Notes under the pieces: generated by a model
Told to the model about the DNA's origin: nothing
The model's input: the letters and a program-made list of their open reading frames with translations, nothing else
Database searches by the model: none
From: Paracraurococcus lichenis
Lineage (GTDB): Bacteria; Pseudomonadota; Alphaproteobacteria; Acetobacterales; Acetobacteraceae
Direction of reading: 5' to 3'
Length of the DNA: 64,000 nt
Assembly (NCBI RefSeq): GCF_030657435.1
Contig: NZ_JAUTWS010000011.1
Location: 124,001-188,000, forward strand
Position numbers and translations under genes: made by a program
Shown: positions 9,767 to 18,842 of the stretch, piece by piece
Numbering within the stretch: the first letter of the stretch is position 1
How the letters are laid out: each line of letters begins with the position of its first letter

Positions 9767-10164
9767 TGGGCTGGCTGCTGGACGCCAATGCCGTCATCGC
9801 CATCATGCGCGATCCGCGCGGGCCCGTCGCCCGCCGCGTGCGGGAGCATGGCGGGGAAGACATCCAGGTCTCCGCCATTGTCTGGCACGAGTTGTCCTTC
9901 GGCGCCTTCCGCAGCCAGCGCTCGGGACTGAACCTGCACCGGCTGGAACGGCTGGATTTTCCGATCCTGCCCTTCGACGCCGAGGATGCCCGCACCGCCG
10001 GCGCCATCCGCGCCGAGCTCGTCCGCCGCGGCACGCCTATCGGCCCCTATGACCTGCTGATCGCCGGCCAGGCCAGGGCGCGCGGCCTCACCCTCGTTAC
10101 CCGCAACATCCGGGAATTCGCCCGCATCCCCGACCTCGCCGTGGAGGACTGGGAAGCGCCCTGA
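9766..10164 (+). CDS. vapC: PIN-domain ribonuclease toxin
   Basis: A 132-residue PIN-domain protein, predicted to be a Mg2+-dependent endoribonuclease that often cuts initiator tRNA or rRNA loops. The four acidic or polar active-site positions are visible: Asp6 in LLDANAV, Glu42 in WHELSFG, Asp96 in PYDLLIA and Asn114 in TRNIREF. Asn in place of Asp at the last position is common. It is neutralised by the upstream antitoxin, with which it overlaps by one base. A stand-alone chromosomal module; the target is unknown. Confidence 0.9.
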   Translation: MGWLLDANAVIAIMRDPRGPVARRVREHGGEDIQVSAIVWHELSFGAFRSQRSGLNLHRLERLDFPILPFDAEDARTAGAIRAELVRRGTPIGPYDLLIAGQARARGLTLVTRNIREFARIPDLAVEDWEAP

Positions 10165-10179
10165 CCGCAGGCGCAACCG

Positions 10180-10213
10180 GGTGCGCGGCCATGCGCTCTC
10201 CCGTCCGCGCACC
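10180..10213. terminator. weak stem-loop between vapC and cstA
   Basis: A 9-bp stem, GGTGCGCGG with CCGCGCACC, closes a 16-base loop just before the GGGAGGG ribosome site of cstA. It could end the toxin-antitoxin transcript or modulate cstA translation. No T-tract follows. Confidence 0.3.
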
Positions 10214-10231
10214 GGGTGACGGGAGGGACGC

Positions 10232-12295
10232 ATGCAAGGAACACTCGGAAGGCACCTGCCCTGGGTCCTGGTCGGGCTGGTCGGGGCGGGGGCGCTCGCG
10301 GTCATCGCCTCGGCGCGGGGCGAGCCGGTGGGCGCCGTCTGGGTCCTCGCGGCCGCGGTCGCCACCTACCTCATCGCCTATCGCTACTATGCGCGCTTCA
10401 TCGCCGGCCGCGTCATGCGGCTCGACCCGGCGCGGCCGACACCGGCGGTCCGGCGCAACGACGGGCTCGACTACGTGCCCACCGACCGCACCGTCCTCTT
10501 CGGCCATCATTTCGCGGCCATCGCCGGCGCCGGGCCGCTGGTGGGCCCGGTGCTCGCGGCGCAGATGGGCTACCTGCCGGGAATGCTCTGGATCCTGGCG
10601 GGCGTCGTGCTGGCCGGCGCGGTGCAGGACTTCATGGTGCTCTTCGTCTCCATGCGGCGCGACGGGCGCTCGCTCGGCGAGCTGATCCGCGCCGAGCTCG
10701 GGCCCGTGCCCGGCGTCATCGCGCTCTTCGGCACCTTCCTGATCATGGTGATCATCCTCGCGGTGCTGTCGCTGATCGTGGTGAAGGCGCTGGCCGAGAG
10801 CCCCTGGGGCACCTTCACCGTCGCCGCCACCATCCCGATCGCCCTTGTCATGGGCATCTATCTCCGCGTCATCCGGCCCGGCGCGATCGGGGAGGTCTCG
10901 GTCCTCGGCTTCGTGCTGCTGATGCTGGCGATCCTCGGCGGGCAATGGGTGGCGGAGGACCCGGCCTGGGCCGCCGCCTTCACCTTCAGCGGCACGCAGC
11001 TCTGCTGGATGCTGATCGGCTACGGCTTCGTCGCCTCCATCCTGCCGGTCTGGCTGCTGCTGGCGCCGCGCGACTACCTCTCCACCTTCCTCAAGATCGG
11101 CACGATCATGGGGCTGGCCATCGGCATCCTGGTGGTGCTGCCCGAGTTGCGCATGCCCGCCGTGACGCGCTTCGTGGACGGCAGCGGGCCGGTCTGGTCC
11201 GGGGCACTGTTCCCCTTCCTCTTCATCACCATCGCCTGTGGCGCCGTCTCGGGCTTCCACGCCCTCATCTCCTCCGGCACCACGCCGAAGCTGATCGACA
11301 GTGAGGCGAATGCGCCGCTGATCGGCTATGGCGGCATGCTGATGGAGAGCTTCGTCGCGATCATGGCGCTGATCGCGGCGAGCGTGATCGAGCCGGGCAT
11401 CTACTTCACCATGAACAGCCCGGGCGCCGTCATCGGCACCACGGCCGAGAGCGCCGCGACGGCCGTGACGAACATGGGCTTCGCCGTCTCCGCCGCCGAC
11501 ATCTCCCAGGCCGCGAGCGACGTGGGCGAGACCTCCATCATCTCCCGCGCCGGCGGCGCGCCGACGCTGGCCGTCGGCATGGCGCATATCTTCCACCAGG
11601 TCATCGGCGGCAAGGCGATGATGGCCTTCTGGTACCACTTCGCCATCCTGTTCGAGGCGCTGTTCATCCTGACCGCCGTCGATGCCGGCACCCGCGCCGG
11701 GCGCTTCATGCTGCAGGACCTGCTGGGCGTCTTCGTCCCCGCCATGAGGGACACGGCGAACTGGGCCTCGGGGGTCGTCGCCACCGCGCTCTGCGTCGCC
11801 GCCTGGGGCTTCTTCCTCTACCAGGGCGTCACCGACCCGCTGGGCGGGGTCAATACCCTCTGGCCGCTCTTCGGCATCTCCAACCAGATGCTGGCAGCGG
11901 TCGCGCTGACGCTCTGCACCGTCGTCATCTTCCGGATGAAGCGGCAGCAATACGCCTGGGTGACGATCCTGCCGACGCTCTGGCTGGCGGCCTGCACCCT
12001 GACGGCCGGGCTGCAGAAGATCCTCTCGGCCGATCCGCGGGTCGGCTTCCTCTCGCATGCCTCCCGCTATGCCGAGGCGCTGGACCGCGGCCAGGTGCTG
12101 GCGCCGGCGAAGAACCTCGACCAGATGCGCCAGATCGTCTTCAACGACCGCATCGACGCGGCCCTCGCCGCGCTCTTCGTCGCGGTCGTGGTCGCCATCA
12201 TCGCCTTCGGCGTGAAGTCCTGCTGGGAGGCCTGGCGCGCCGAGCGCTGGACGGCGCAGGAGGTGGGCGGCCCGGCGCGGGTGGCGGCCGAATGA
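10232..12295 (+). CDS. cstA: carbon starvation protein A (peptide/pyruvate transporter)
   Basis: A 687-residue polytopic inner-membrane transporter. The family takes up peptides and, in several species, pyruvate, and is induced on carbon starvation. Diagnostic pieces include FGHHFAAIAGAGPLVGPVLA near residues 90-110, GFHALISSGTTPKLI in the middle and LFGISNQMLAAVAL near the C-terminus. Many hydrophobic segments alternate along the length. GGGAGGG precedes the ATG. The stop overlaps the start of the small YbdD-type gene by four bases (ATGA), as in many proteobacteria, so the two form a transport unit. Confidence 0.96.
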   Translation: MQGTLGRHLPWVLVGLVGAGALAVIASARGEPVGAVWVLAAAVATYLIAYRYYARFIAGRVMRLDPARPTPAVRRNDGLDYVPTDRTVLFGHHFAAIAGAGPLVGPVLAAQMGYLPGMLWILAGVVLAGAVQDFMVLFVSMRRDGRSLGELIRAELGPVPGVIALFGTFLIMVIILAVLSLIVVKALAESPWGTFTVAATIPIALVMGIYLRVIRPGAIGEVSVLGFVLLMLAILGGQWVAEDPAWAAAFTFSGTQLCWMLIGYGFVASILPVWLLLAPRDYLSTFLKIGTIMGLAIGILVVLPELRMPAVTRFVDGSGPVWSGALFPFLFITIACGAVSGFHALISSGTTPKLIDSEANAPLIGYGGMLMESFVAIMALIAASVIEPGIYFTMNSPGAVIGTTAESAATAVTNMGFAVSAADISQAASDVGETSIISRAGGAPTLAVGMAHIFHQVIGGKAMMAFWYHFAILFEALFILTAVDAGTRAGRFMLQDLLGVFVPAMRDTANWASGVVATALCVAAWGFFLYQGVTDPLGGVNTLWPLFGISNQMLAAVALTLCTVVIFRMKRQQYAWVTILPTLWLAACTLTAGLQKILSADPRVGFLSHASRYAEALDRGQVLAPAKNLDQMRQIVFNDRIDAALAALFVAVVVAIIAFGVKSCWEAWRAERWTAQEVGGPARVAAE

Positions 12296-12498
12296 CGCGC
12301 GCGGATGCGCCGCGCGCCTGGCTGCGTTGCCTCTGCGACACGGCGCGGCTGATGGTCGGGCAGCCGAGCTACGAGGCCTATCTGGAGCATGCGCGCCGCC
12401 TGCATCCCGACAAGGCGCCGATGACGCACGCCGAGTTCTTCCGCGACCGCGAGGCGGCGCGCTTCGGCGGCGGCACGCGCGGCTTCCGCTGCTGCTGA
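12292..12498 (+). CDS. YbdD/YjiX family small protein
   Basis: A 68-residue protein of the YbdD/YjiX family, always found next to cstA-type genes and required in some bacteria for full transporter activity. Family markers are LMVGQPSYEAYLEH in the middle, the HPDKAPMTHAEFFRDREAARF block and the C-terminal Gly-rich GFRCC. It overlaps cstA by four bases. The molecular role is unsettled. Confidence 0.9.
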   Translation: MTRADAPRAWLRCLCDTARLMVGQPSYEAYLEHARRLHPDKAPMTHAEFFRDREAARFGGGTRGFRCC

Positions 12499-12562
12499 TC
12501 CCCCCTCGCCCGCCGCGCCGAAGCCCGGCAGGATCGGCGCACCACAAGAAGGGGGAAGCGCC

Positions 12563-13408
12563 ATGCGCATGCAGGGCAAGGTGGCCGTCATCACCGGCGG
12601 CGCCTCGGGCATCGGGAAGCGGACAGTGGAGCGCTTCCTCGAGGAAGGCGGCCGCGCCGTCGTCGCCGATATCCAGGACGCGGCCGGCGAGCGGCTCTGC
12701 GAGACGCTCGGCCCCGCGGCCCGCTTCGTCCATTGCGACGTGACGCGGGAGGAGGAGGTGGCGGCGGCCGTGGCGCTGGCCGAGAGCAGCTGGGGGCGCC
12801 TCGACCTGATGTTCAACAATGCCGGCCGCCCCGGCGTGCCGGACCCGATCGAGACCATGCCGACCGAGGGCTGGGACGCGACCATGGCGGTGCTGGTCCG
12901 CTCCGTCATGCTCGGCATCAAGCACGCGGCGCCCGTCATGACGCGCCAGGGCTCGGGCGCCATCGTCAACACGGCGAGCGTCGCCGGGCTGATCCCCGGC
13001 TCCACCGCCACGGCCTATTCGGTGGCGAAGTCGGCGGTGATCCAGTTGACGAAATGCGCGGCGCTGGAGCTGGCCGGGCACGGGATCCGGGTGAACTGCA
13101 TCTGCCCCGGCGTGATCGCCACGCCGATCTTCGGCCGTTCGGCGGGGTTGCCGACGCAACTCGACGCGAAGGTGGCGGAGGAGGCGTCGCGGAACGCCGC
13201 CGCCATGCACCCGATCGGCCGGGAGGGCCGGGCGGAGGACATCGCGGAGGGCGTGCTCTACCTCGCCGACGACCGCGCCGGCTTCGTCACCGGCATCGCG
13301 CTCACCATCGATGGCGGCCTGGCCGCGGGGATGACGCCGGCGCAGCGCGCCGCGCTCTGGGCGCCGCTGCGCGGGGCCGTGGCGGCGCTGGCGGAGGATG
13401 CGGGGTAG
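12563..13408 (+). CDS. SDR family oxidoreductase
   Basis: A 281-residue classical short-chain dehydrogenase. TGGASGIGKR (about residues 11-20) is the Rossmann TGxxxGIG. NNAGRPG is the structural NNAG. NTASVAG carries the catalytic Ser and AYSVAKSAV the Tyr-x3-Lys pair. Asp at the end of the second strand (VVADIQ) favours NAD(H). The C-terminus has the usual LTIDGGLAAG. The substrate is unknown. An AGAAGGGGG ribosome site precedes the ATG. Confidence 0.88.
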   Translation: MRMQGKVAVITGGASGIGKRTVERFLEEGGRAVVADIQDAAGERLCETLGPAARFVHCDVTREEEVAAAVALAESSWGRLDLMFNNAGRPGVPDPIETMPTEGWDATMAVLVRSVMLGIKHAAPVMTRQGSGAIVNTASVAGLIPGSTATAYSVAKSAVIQLTKCAALELAGHGIRVNCICPGVIATPIFGRSAGLPTQLDAKVAEEASRNAAAMHPIGREGRAEDIAEGVLYLADDRAGFVTGIALTIDGGLAAGMTPAQRAALWAPLRGAVAALAEDAG

Positions 13409-13522
13409 CAGGCCGCGCCCGGCCGGCCATCGCTGGCGACGCGGCACCCGACGGGCGGGAGATGCGCGGGTCAGGCCCCCGCGTGACGGGTGGCGACGGG
13501 ATCGGTGGCGCCGCGGCGAAGG

Positions 13523-14482
13523 CTACCGCCCCGCCTGGATCCCCGCCTCGGCGATCACCCTGGCCCATTTCTGGATGTCGGCCGCGATCAGCGCCTGCAT
13601 CTCCTCGCCCGTGCTCGGCGCGGGGTCGAGGCCGAGTTGCGCGAAGCGCGCGCGCTGCTCGGCATCGGCCAGCACGCGCATCGCCTCGGCATGCACCTTG
13701 TCGAGGATGGGGCGCGGCGTGCCGGCGGGCGCCATCAGGCCGAACCAGGACAGCGCCTCGAAGCCGGGGAAGCCCTGCTCGGCGACGGTCGGGATCTCCG
13801 GCATGGCGGGCGAGCGCTGCAGGGAGGAGACGGCGATGGCGCGGATGCGGCCCTCCTGCGCGAGGGGCATGGCGACGCCGGAATTCTGCACGCCGAGCGG
13901 CAGGACGCCGTTCATGACATCCGCCAGGTTGGCGCCGCGATAGGGCACGTGCTCCATGCGGATGCCAGCGAGGCGGCAGAGCATCTCGACCGCGATGTGC
14001 TGCGGCGTGCCGACACCCGGCGTGCCGTAGGCGAGGCCGCCCGGCCGCACCCGTGCGGCGGCGATGACGTCGCCGAGGCTGTGGAAGGGCGACCCGTTGG
14101 CGACGAGGAAGACCGAGGCCATGGAGAGCGTCCGGCCGATCGCGGCCAGGTCCTTCAGCGGGTCGAAGCCCACGGGCTGCAGGGTCGGCACGATGGTCAG
14201 CGCGCCGTTCGCGCCCCAGAGCAGCGTCGCGCCGTCGGGCGGCGACTTGGCGACGCGGTCGGCGCCGATGGCGCCGCCCTGGCCCGGGATGTTCTCCACC
14301 ACGACGGGCTGCCCCCAGGCCTGGGAGAAGGCCTGGGCGAAGATGCGGGCGGTGACGTCGGTGGAACTGCCGGGGGTGAAGCCGACGACGAGGCGCACGG
14401 GCCGCGTCGGCCAGGCCTGGGCGCGCGCCGGCGCGGGCAGCAGCGCGGCGGCGGCCAGCAGGCCGCGGCGCGTCGGGGACAT
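13523..14482 (-). CDS. Bug family tripartite tricarboxylate transporter receptor
   Basis: A 319-residue periplasmic solute receptor of the Bug (TctC) family. It starts MSPTRRGLLAAAALLPAPA, a signal with a twin-arginine-like RR, and then carries WPTRPVRLVVGFTPGSSTDV, the family's first ligand loop. IPYRGANLADVMNG and the C-terminal region complete the fold. Such receptors bind carboxylates and other small organics. No TctA/TctB membrane genes are nearby, so it is an orphan receptor, as is typical in Acetobacteraceae and Burkholderiales. GGGAGGAA precedes the ATG. It lies downstream of an N-acyl-D-amino-acid deacylase gene on the same strand but is separated by two stem-loops. Confidence 0.92.
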   Translation of the reverse strand: MSPTRRGLLAAAALLPAPARAQAWPTRPVRLVVGFTPGSSTDVTARIFAQAFSQAWGQPVVVENIPGQGGAIGADRVAKSPPDGATLLWGANGALTIVPTLQPVGFDPLKDLAAIGRTLSMASVFLVANGSPFHSLGDVIAAARVRPGGLAYGTPGVGTPQHIAVEMLCRLAGIRMEHVPYRGANLADVMNGVLPLGVQNSGVAMPLAQEGRIRAIAVSSLQRSPAMPEIPTVAEQGFPGFEALSWFGLMAPAGTPRPILDKVHAEAMRVLADAEQRARFAQLGLDPAPSTGEEMQALIAADIQKWARVIAEAGIQAGR

Positions 14483-14545
14483 GGCGTTCCTCCCATCGAT
14501 CGTTAGAGGAAGCGTACCGACCCGCGCGCGCCCGACTCAAGGGTT

Positions 14546-14566
14546 CCAAGGGCCTTAAGCCCTTGG
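14546..14566. terminator. stem-loop 1 after the D-aminoacylase gene
   Basis: Perfect 8-bp arms CCAAGGGC and GCCCTTGG around CTTAA, in the 121-base gap between the deacylase stop and the Bug receptor start. Together with the second hairpin it probably ends or attenuates the deacylase transcript. The sequence has the look of a dispersed intergenic repeat. Confidence 0.55.
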
Positions 14567-14579
14567 CGGGTGGGGTTCG

Positions 14580-14598
14580 GGGAGGGCAGAGCCCTCCC
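14580..14598. terminator. stem-loop 2 after the D-aminoacylase gene
   Basis: Perfect 8-bp arms GGGAGGGC and GCCCTCCC around AGA, six bases beyond the deacylase stop codon on the minus strand. A tight GC-rich hairpin in the first position expected for a terminator. Confidence 0.6.
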
Positions 14599-14603
14599 TG
14601 AGG

Positions 14604-16319
14604 CTACTCCGCCCTGACGAGCTTCCCTGGCCTTGCCCCCGTCTCCTCGCCGCGCTCGAAGATCGGCACGCCGCTCACCAGCGTCATCTCGTAGCCATCG
14701 ACGCGCTGCACCAGCCGCCGCCCGCCGGCCGGCAGATCATAGGCCATCTCCGGGTGGTGCGGCCGCAGCGCCGCGAAGTCGATGACGTTGACATCGGCCT
14801 TCTTGCCCGGGGCCAGCCGGCCGCGGTCGTGGAAGCCGAAGAAGTCCGCCGTCTCGCTGGTCTGGCGCTTGATGACGAATTCCAGCGGCAGCCGCTCGCC
14901 GCGCGTGCGGTCGCGCACCCAGTGCGTCAGCATGGTGGTGGAGAGCGAGGCGTCGCAGATCACGCCGCAATGCGCGCCACCATCGGAGAGGCCAAGGATG
15001 GTGTGCGGGTCGGTGATCATCTCCCGCACCACCTCCAGGTCGCCATGGACGTAGTTGGTGACGGGGAAATAGAGCATCCGCCCGCCATCGCCGCCGGTCA
15101 GGTAGTCGTAGCAGAACTCGGGCGCCGACTGGTTCGTGCGCGCCGCCATGGCGGCGATGCTGCGCTCAGGCGGCGGCTCGTAATTCGGATCGTCGCCCAG
15201 GATGTACATGCGGTCCCAGCGCGTGGCGATCTGGCGCGACAGCGGCGGCAGGATCTCCAGCAGGCGCGGGCTCGCCTCCTCCGCCAGGATGCGCGCGCGG
15301 ACCTCCGGGTCGCGCAGGCGGGCAAGCTGCTCCGCCGGCGGCAGGCGCGACAGCTCGGAAAAGCCCTCGCGGAGCGCGAAGGGATTGAGCGAGGTGGTGA
15401 GGCCGAGGATGAGCCCGACCGGCCGGCCCGCGACCTGGGCCGAGAGCGGCAGGCCCTCCTGCCGCGCGGCGCGGATGCCGTCCATCAGCCGGCGCCAGCG
15501 ATCCGGGTCGTAGCTGCGGTCGGTCAGCAGGAACCAGACGGGACGGCCGCTGTCCTTCGCCACCTGGCGCAGCCAGCCGAATTCGGTGGCCTCGTCCTCG
15601 AAGTCGGACAGCATGCCGAAGGCGCCGCGGCCGGCGCGGCCCATCGCCTTGCCGATGGCGATCAGCTCCTCATACTCGGCGTAGCGGCCAGGGACCAGCT
15701 CGCCGGCCGGGGTCTTGTGCTGGTCGGTGCGGCTGGTGGTGAAGCCGAAGGCGCCGGCCTGCAGCGCCTGCTCCGTCAGCTTCGCCATGAGCGCGATGTC
15801 GTCGGCCGTCGCCATCTCCCGGTTGATGGCGCGCTCGCCCATGGCATAGACGCGCAGGGGGTGATGGGCGACCTGCGCCGCGACGTCGATGGTGCGCGGC
15901 AGGCGCGAGAGGGCATCGAGGTATTCCGGGAAGCTCTCCCAGTCCCATTTCAACCCCTCGGCCAGCGCGATGCCGGGGATGTCCTCGACACCTTCCATCA
16001 GGTCGATCAAGGCCTGGTGATGGCTGGGCCGGACGGGCGCGAAGCCGACGCCGCAATTGCCGAAGAGGATGGTCGTCACGCCGTGCCAGGAGGAGGGCGC
16101 GAGCACCGGGTCCCAGGTCGCCTGGCCGTCGTAATGGGTGTGCACATCGACCCAGCCGGGGGTGACGAGGCGGCCCTCGGCCTGCACCTCCCGCCGTCCC
16201 GGGCCGGCCTTGCCGCCGACCTGGACGATGCGGTCGCCGGTGATGGCGAGGTCGCCGGCGAAGGCGGGCGCGCCGGTGCCATCGACGATGGTGCCCCCCC
16301 GGATCACGACGTCATGCAT
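14604..16319 (-). CDS. N-acyl-D-amino-acid deacylase family amidohydrolase
   Basis: A 571-residue metal-dependent amidohydrolase of the D-aminoacylase group, which hydrolyses N-acyl-D-amino acids or related amides. VTPGWVDVHTHYDGQATWDP holds the two metal-binding His residues, ILFGNCGVGFAP the conserved Cys-containing loop, and ILGLSDGGAHC the Asp near the C-terminus. The final block GRLAPGKKADVNVIDF is the usual return to the small beta domain. The gene precedes a Bug receptor gene, which may import a related substrate (inference). It is divergent from the DUF924 gene. Confidence 0.88.
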   Translation of the reverse strand: MHDVVIRGGTIVDGTGAPAFAGDLAITGDRIVQVGGKAGPGRREVQAEGRLVTPGWVDVHTHYDGQATWDPVLAPSSWHGVTTILFGNCGVGFAPVRPSHHQALIDLMEGVEDIPGIALAEGLKWDWESFPEYLDALSRLPRTIDVAAQVAHHPLRVYAMGERAINREMATADDIALMAKLTEQALQAGAFGFTTSRTDQHKTPAGELVPGRYAEYEELIAIGKAMGRAGRGAFGMLSDFEDEATEFGWLRQVAKDSGRPVWFLLTDRSYDPDRWRRLMDGIRAARQEGLPLSAQVAGRPVGLILGLTTSLNPFALREGFSELSRLPPAEQLARLRDPEVRARILAEEASPRLLEILPPLSRQIATRWDRMYILGDDPNYEPPPERSIAAMAARTNQSAPEFCYDYLTGGDGGRMLYFPVTNYVHGDLEVVREMITDPHTILGLSDGGAHCGVICDASLSTTMLTHWVRDRTRGERLPLEFVIKRQTSETADFFGFHDRGRLAPGKKADVNVIDFAALRPHHPEMAYDLPAGGRRLVQRVDGYEMTLVSGVPIFERGEETGARPGKLVRAE

Positions 16320-16497
16320 GGCCCGCGCCCTCCTCCTGCCGCTTGGTCGGACGACCGAGTGTGCCGGCGGCCGGCCCGCCCGTCCATGGCCTGATCCGGG
16401 TGCGATGCAGCAGGCGGTGTGCGCTGGCGCAAAGACCCCGGTGGACCCTGCCGGGCAGCTTTCCTGTCATGGACATTCCTGCGGGAGGCGTCGGACG

Positions 16498-17160
16498 ATG
16501 ACAGGGCTGGCGAAGCAGGACTGGCGGCCGGTGATCGAGGCCTGGTTCCCATCGGGCCTCGCCGAGGCGGGGGCGGAGACGCATCACTGGATGTTCGGGC
16601 AGTGGTTCGGCGGCGGCCAGGTCCTGCCCGCCGCCTTCGCGCCGCTGGCGGAGGCCGCGCTGCGGGGCCAACTCGACGAATGGGCAGCCGCGCCGCTCGG
16701 CAGGCTCGCGCTGATCCTGCTGCTGGACCAGGCGCCGCGGCAGTTCCGCGCCGGGACGCCGGAGGCCTATGCCGGCGATGCGGATGCGCTGCGGATCGCC
16801 GAGGACGGGCTGCGCAACGGCCAGTACGACGCGCTGGCGCATCCCTGGGAGAGGACCTTCTTCTTCCTGCCGCTGGCGCATGCCGAGGGGCCCGACCACC
16901 GGGAGCGGATGATCCGCGTGGTGGCGATGGCCGAGGCGGTGGCCTGGTCGGCGCCGGAGCCCCTGCTGCCGCTCTACCGCTTCTCGGCCGAGCAGGCGCG
17001 CGGGCACCAGGCGGTGATCGCCCGCTTCGGCCGCTATCCCCACCGGAACGCCCTGCTCGGCCGGGCCTCGACGCCCGAGGAGAGGGGCTATCTGGCGACC
17101 GGCGACCTGGTGCATCTCCGCCGGCCGCCGCAGCCGGTCGCCTATCCCACCACCGCATAG
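16498..17160 (+). CDS. DUF924 family protein
   Basis: A 220-residue helical protein of the DUF924 family (TPR-like fold, unknown function). The hallmark runs are HHWMFGQWFGGG at the N-terminus, LILLLDQAPRQFRAGTPEAY in the middle and HPWERTFFFLPLAHAE. The family typically ends with a HRNALLGR motif, seen here as YPHRNALLGRASTPEE. A GGGAGG ribosome site precedes the ATG at 16498. The last 19 bases overlap, tail to tail, with the gamma-glutamyltransferase gene. Confidence 0.9.
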   Translation: MTGLAKQDWRPVIEAWFPSGLAEAGAETHHWMFGQWFGGGQVLPAAFAPLAEAALRGQLDEWAAAPLGRLALILLLDQAPRQFRAGTPEAYAGDADALRIAEDGLRNGQYDALAHPWERTFFFLPLAHAEGPDHRERMIRVVAMAEAVAWSAPEPLLPLYRFSAEQARGHQAVIARFGRYPHRNALLGRASTPEERGYLATGDLVHLRRPPQPVAYPTTA

Positions 17161-18842
17161 GCCGGCCGCCGCGGGTCGGCGCCGGCGGCCAGCAGGCCGG
17201 TGGCGGGGTCGGACTTCACCACCTCCACCGTGCCGGCGAGCCAGGTCTTGGCCGGCCAGTCCCTGATGTCGTGCCCCTTCGCCGCCAGCGCGTCCCGCGT
17301 GGCCTTGGGGATCGCCTCCTCCACCGCCAGGCGGCCGGGGAAGAAGTCGAATGGCGCGAAGCTGGAGGGGAAGGAGTAGGAGGCGACGCGCGGCGCCTCG
17401 ATCGCCTCCTGCACCTCCATCCCGTGCTGCAGGATGTTCAGCAGCACCTGGATCATGGCCTGGATCTGCACGTCGCCGCCCGGCGTGCCGAAGGGCATGA
17501 CGCCGCCCTCGGCCGTGACCACCATGGCTGGGTTCGGCGTCAGGCGCGGCCGCTTGCCGGGCGCGACGCCGCAGGGATGCGCCGGGTCGGGCCGGCTCTG
17601 GCTGCCGCGGTTGGAGGGGATGAGGCCGAGGCCAGGGACGACCGGCGAGTTCCAGGACCCGTCGGAGGGCGTCGCCGAGAAGGCATTTCCCCAGCGGTCC
17701 ACCACGCAGCAATAGGAGGTATCGGCCTCCACCAGCGGCGCGGCGCGGTCGGCGGCGCCGGGCAGCGCGGTGCCGCCATTCAGGATCGGGCCGGGCATGC
17801 CGGGCAGGGCGCGGTCCGGGTCGATCTCGGCGAGGCGCGCCGCGAGATGCGCGTCGGACAGCAGCGCCTCGACCGGCACCTCAAGGAAGGCCGGATCGCC
17901 GAAATGGTATTCCCGGTCGGCCATCGCCGCCTTGATGCATTCGGTGAGGAGGTGGAGGTACTCGGCGCTGTTATGCGCCAGGCCGGCGATGCCGCCCTTC
18001 TCCATCAGCAGCAGCGCCTCCAGCAGCGCCGGGCCCTGGCACCAGGGGCCACAGGTGATGACCTCATGCCCGCGCCAGGGGCGCCGCACCGCCGGTTCGA
18101 GGCGGGAGCGGTAGCCCGCCAGGTCCTCCATCGTCAGGTAGCCGCCCTCGCGCCGCATGAAGGCGGCGATCTCGCGCGCGATGTCGCCGCGATAGAAGGC
18201 GGCATGCGCGGCGGCGAGGCCGGCGAGGCGCCCCTTCCCCGCCGCCTTCGCCTCCTCATCGGCCATGTATTGCAGCGTGGCCGCGAGGTCGGACTGCACG
18301 AACCGCTCGCCCACCTGCGGTCGGCGCCCGCCCGGCAGGAAGATGGCGGCATTGCCCGGCCAGCGCGCGTAGTCGGCCTCGTGGTCGCGGATATTGTCGG
18401 CCAGCAGCGGGTAGACCGCGAAACCGTCCCGCGCATAGCGGATCGCGTATTGCGCAACATCGGCAAAGCCCATGGTCCCGTGCCGCTCGAGCGCGGTGAT
18501 CCAGGCATCGGGTGCGGCGGGGACGACGGTGCGCAGCACGCCGTTCGGGATCCGGCCGCCGTGCTCGCGCATGAAGAGGTCGGCGGGGATGCCGCGCGGC
18601 CAGTGGCCGAGGCCGGCGATGGTCTCGACCGTGCCGTCCGCCTTGCGGATCAGGATGGGCGCGACGCCCGCGACATTGACCAGGTCGGGCAGCAGCACGC
18701 CGAGGGCGATGCCGGCGGCGCAGCCGGCATCGATGGCATTGCCCCCGGCCTCGAGCACCGCGAAGCCGGCTGACGCCGCGAGGTAATGGCCGGCCGAGAC
18801 GGCGTGGCGCGTGCCGTAGAGCGTCGGGCGGGTGGCGTACAT
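17142..18842 (-). CDS. gamma-glutamyltransferase family protein
   Basis: A 566-residue Ntn-hydrolase of the gamma-glutamyltranspeptidase family, made as a precursor that cleaves itself before a catalytic Thr. The likely nucleophile is the Thr in EADTSYCCVVDRWGNAFS, roughly two-thirds along. The family start ASAGFAVLEAGGNAIDAGCA is present, as is PGGDVQIQAMIQVLLNIL near the C-terminus. I see no clear signal peptide ahead of MYATRPTLYG, so a cytosolic form (or a cephalosporin-acylase-like relative) is possible. A CCGGAGG ribosome site supports this start. Confidence 0.88.
   Translation of the reverse strand: MYATRPTLYGTRHAVSAGHYLAASAGFAVLEAGGNAIDAGCAAGIALGVLLPDLVNVAGVAPILIRKADGTVETIAGLGHWPRGIPADLFMREHGGRIPNGVLRTVVPAAPDAWITALERHGTMGFADVAQYAIRYARDGFAVYPLLADNIRDHEADYARWPGNAAIFLPGGRRPQVGERFVQSDLAATLQYMADEEAKAAGKGRLAGLAAAHAAFYRGDIAREIAAFMRREGGYLTMEDLAGYRSRLEPAVRRPWRGHEVITCGPWCQGPALLEALLLMEKGGIAGLAHNSAEYLHLLTECIKAAMADREYHFGDPAFLEVPVEALLSDAHLAARLAEIDPDRALPGMPGPILNGGTALPGAADRAAPLVEADTSYCCVVDRWGNAFSATPSDGSWNSPVVPGLGLIPSNRGSQSRPDPAHPCGVAPGKRPRLTPNPAMVVTAEGGVMPFGTPGGDVQIQAMIQVLLNILQHGMEVQEAIEAPRVASYSFPSSFAPFDFFPGRLAVEEAIPKATRDALAAKGHDIRDWPAKTWLAGTVEVVKSDPATGLLAAGADPRRPAYAVVG

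Noticed and set aside
10097..13447. A minus-strand open frame of more than 1,100 codons antisense to cstA and the SDR gene
   Set aside because: Its translation is a low-complexity run of Arg, Gly, Asp and His with no motif. It lies opposite well-supported genes and is a normal by-product of very high GC at the third codon position.
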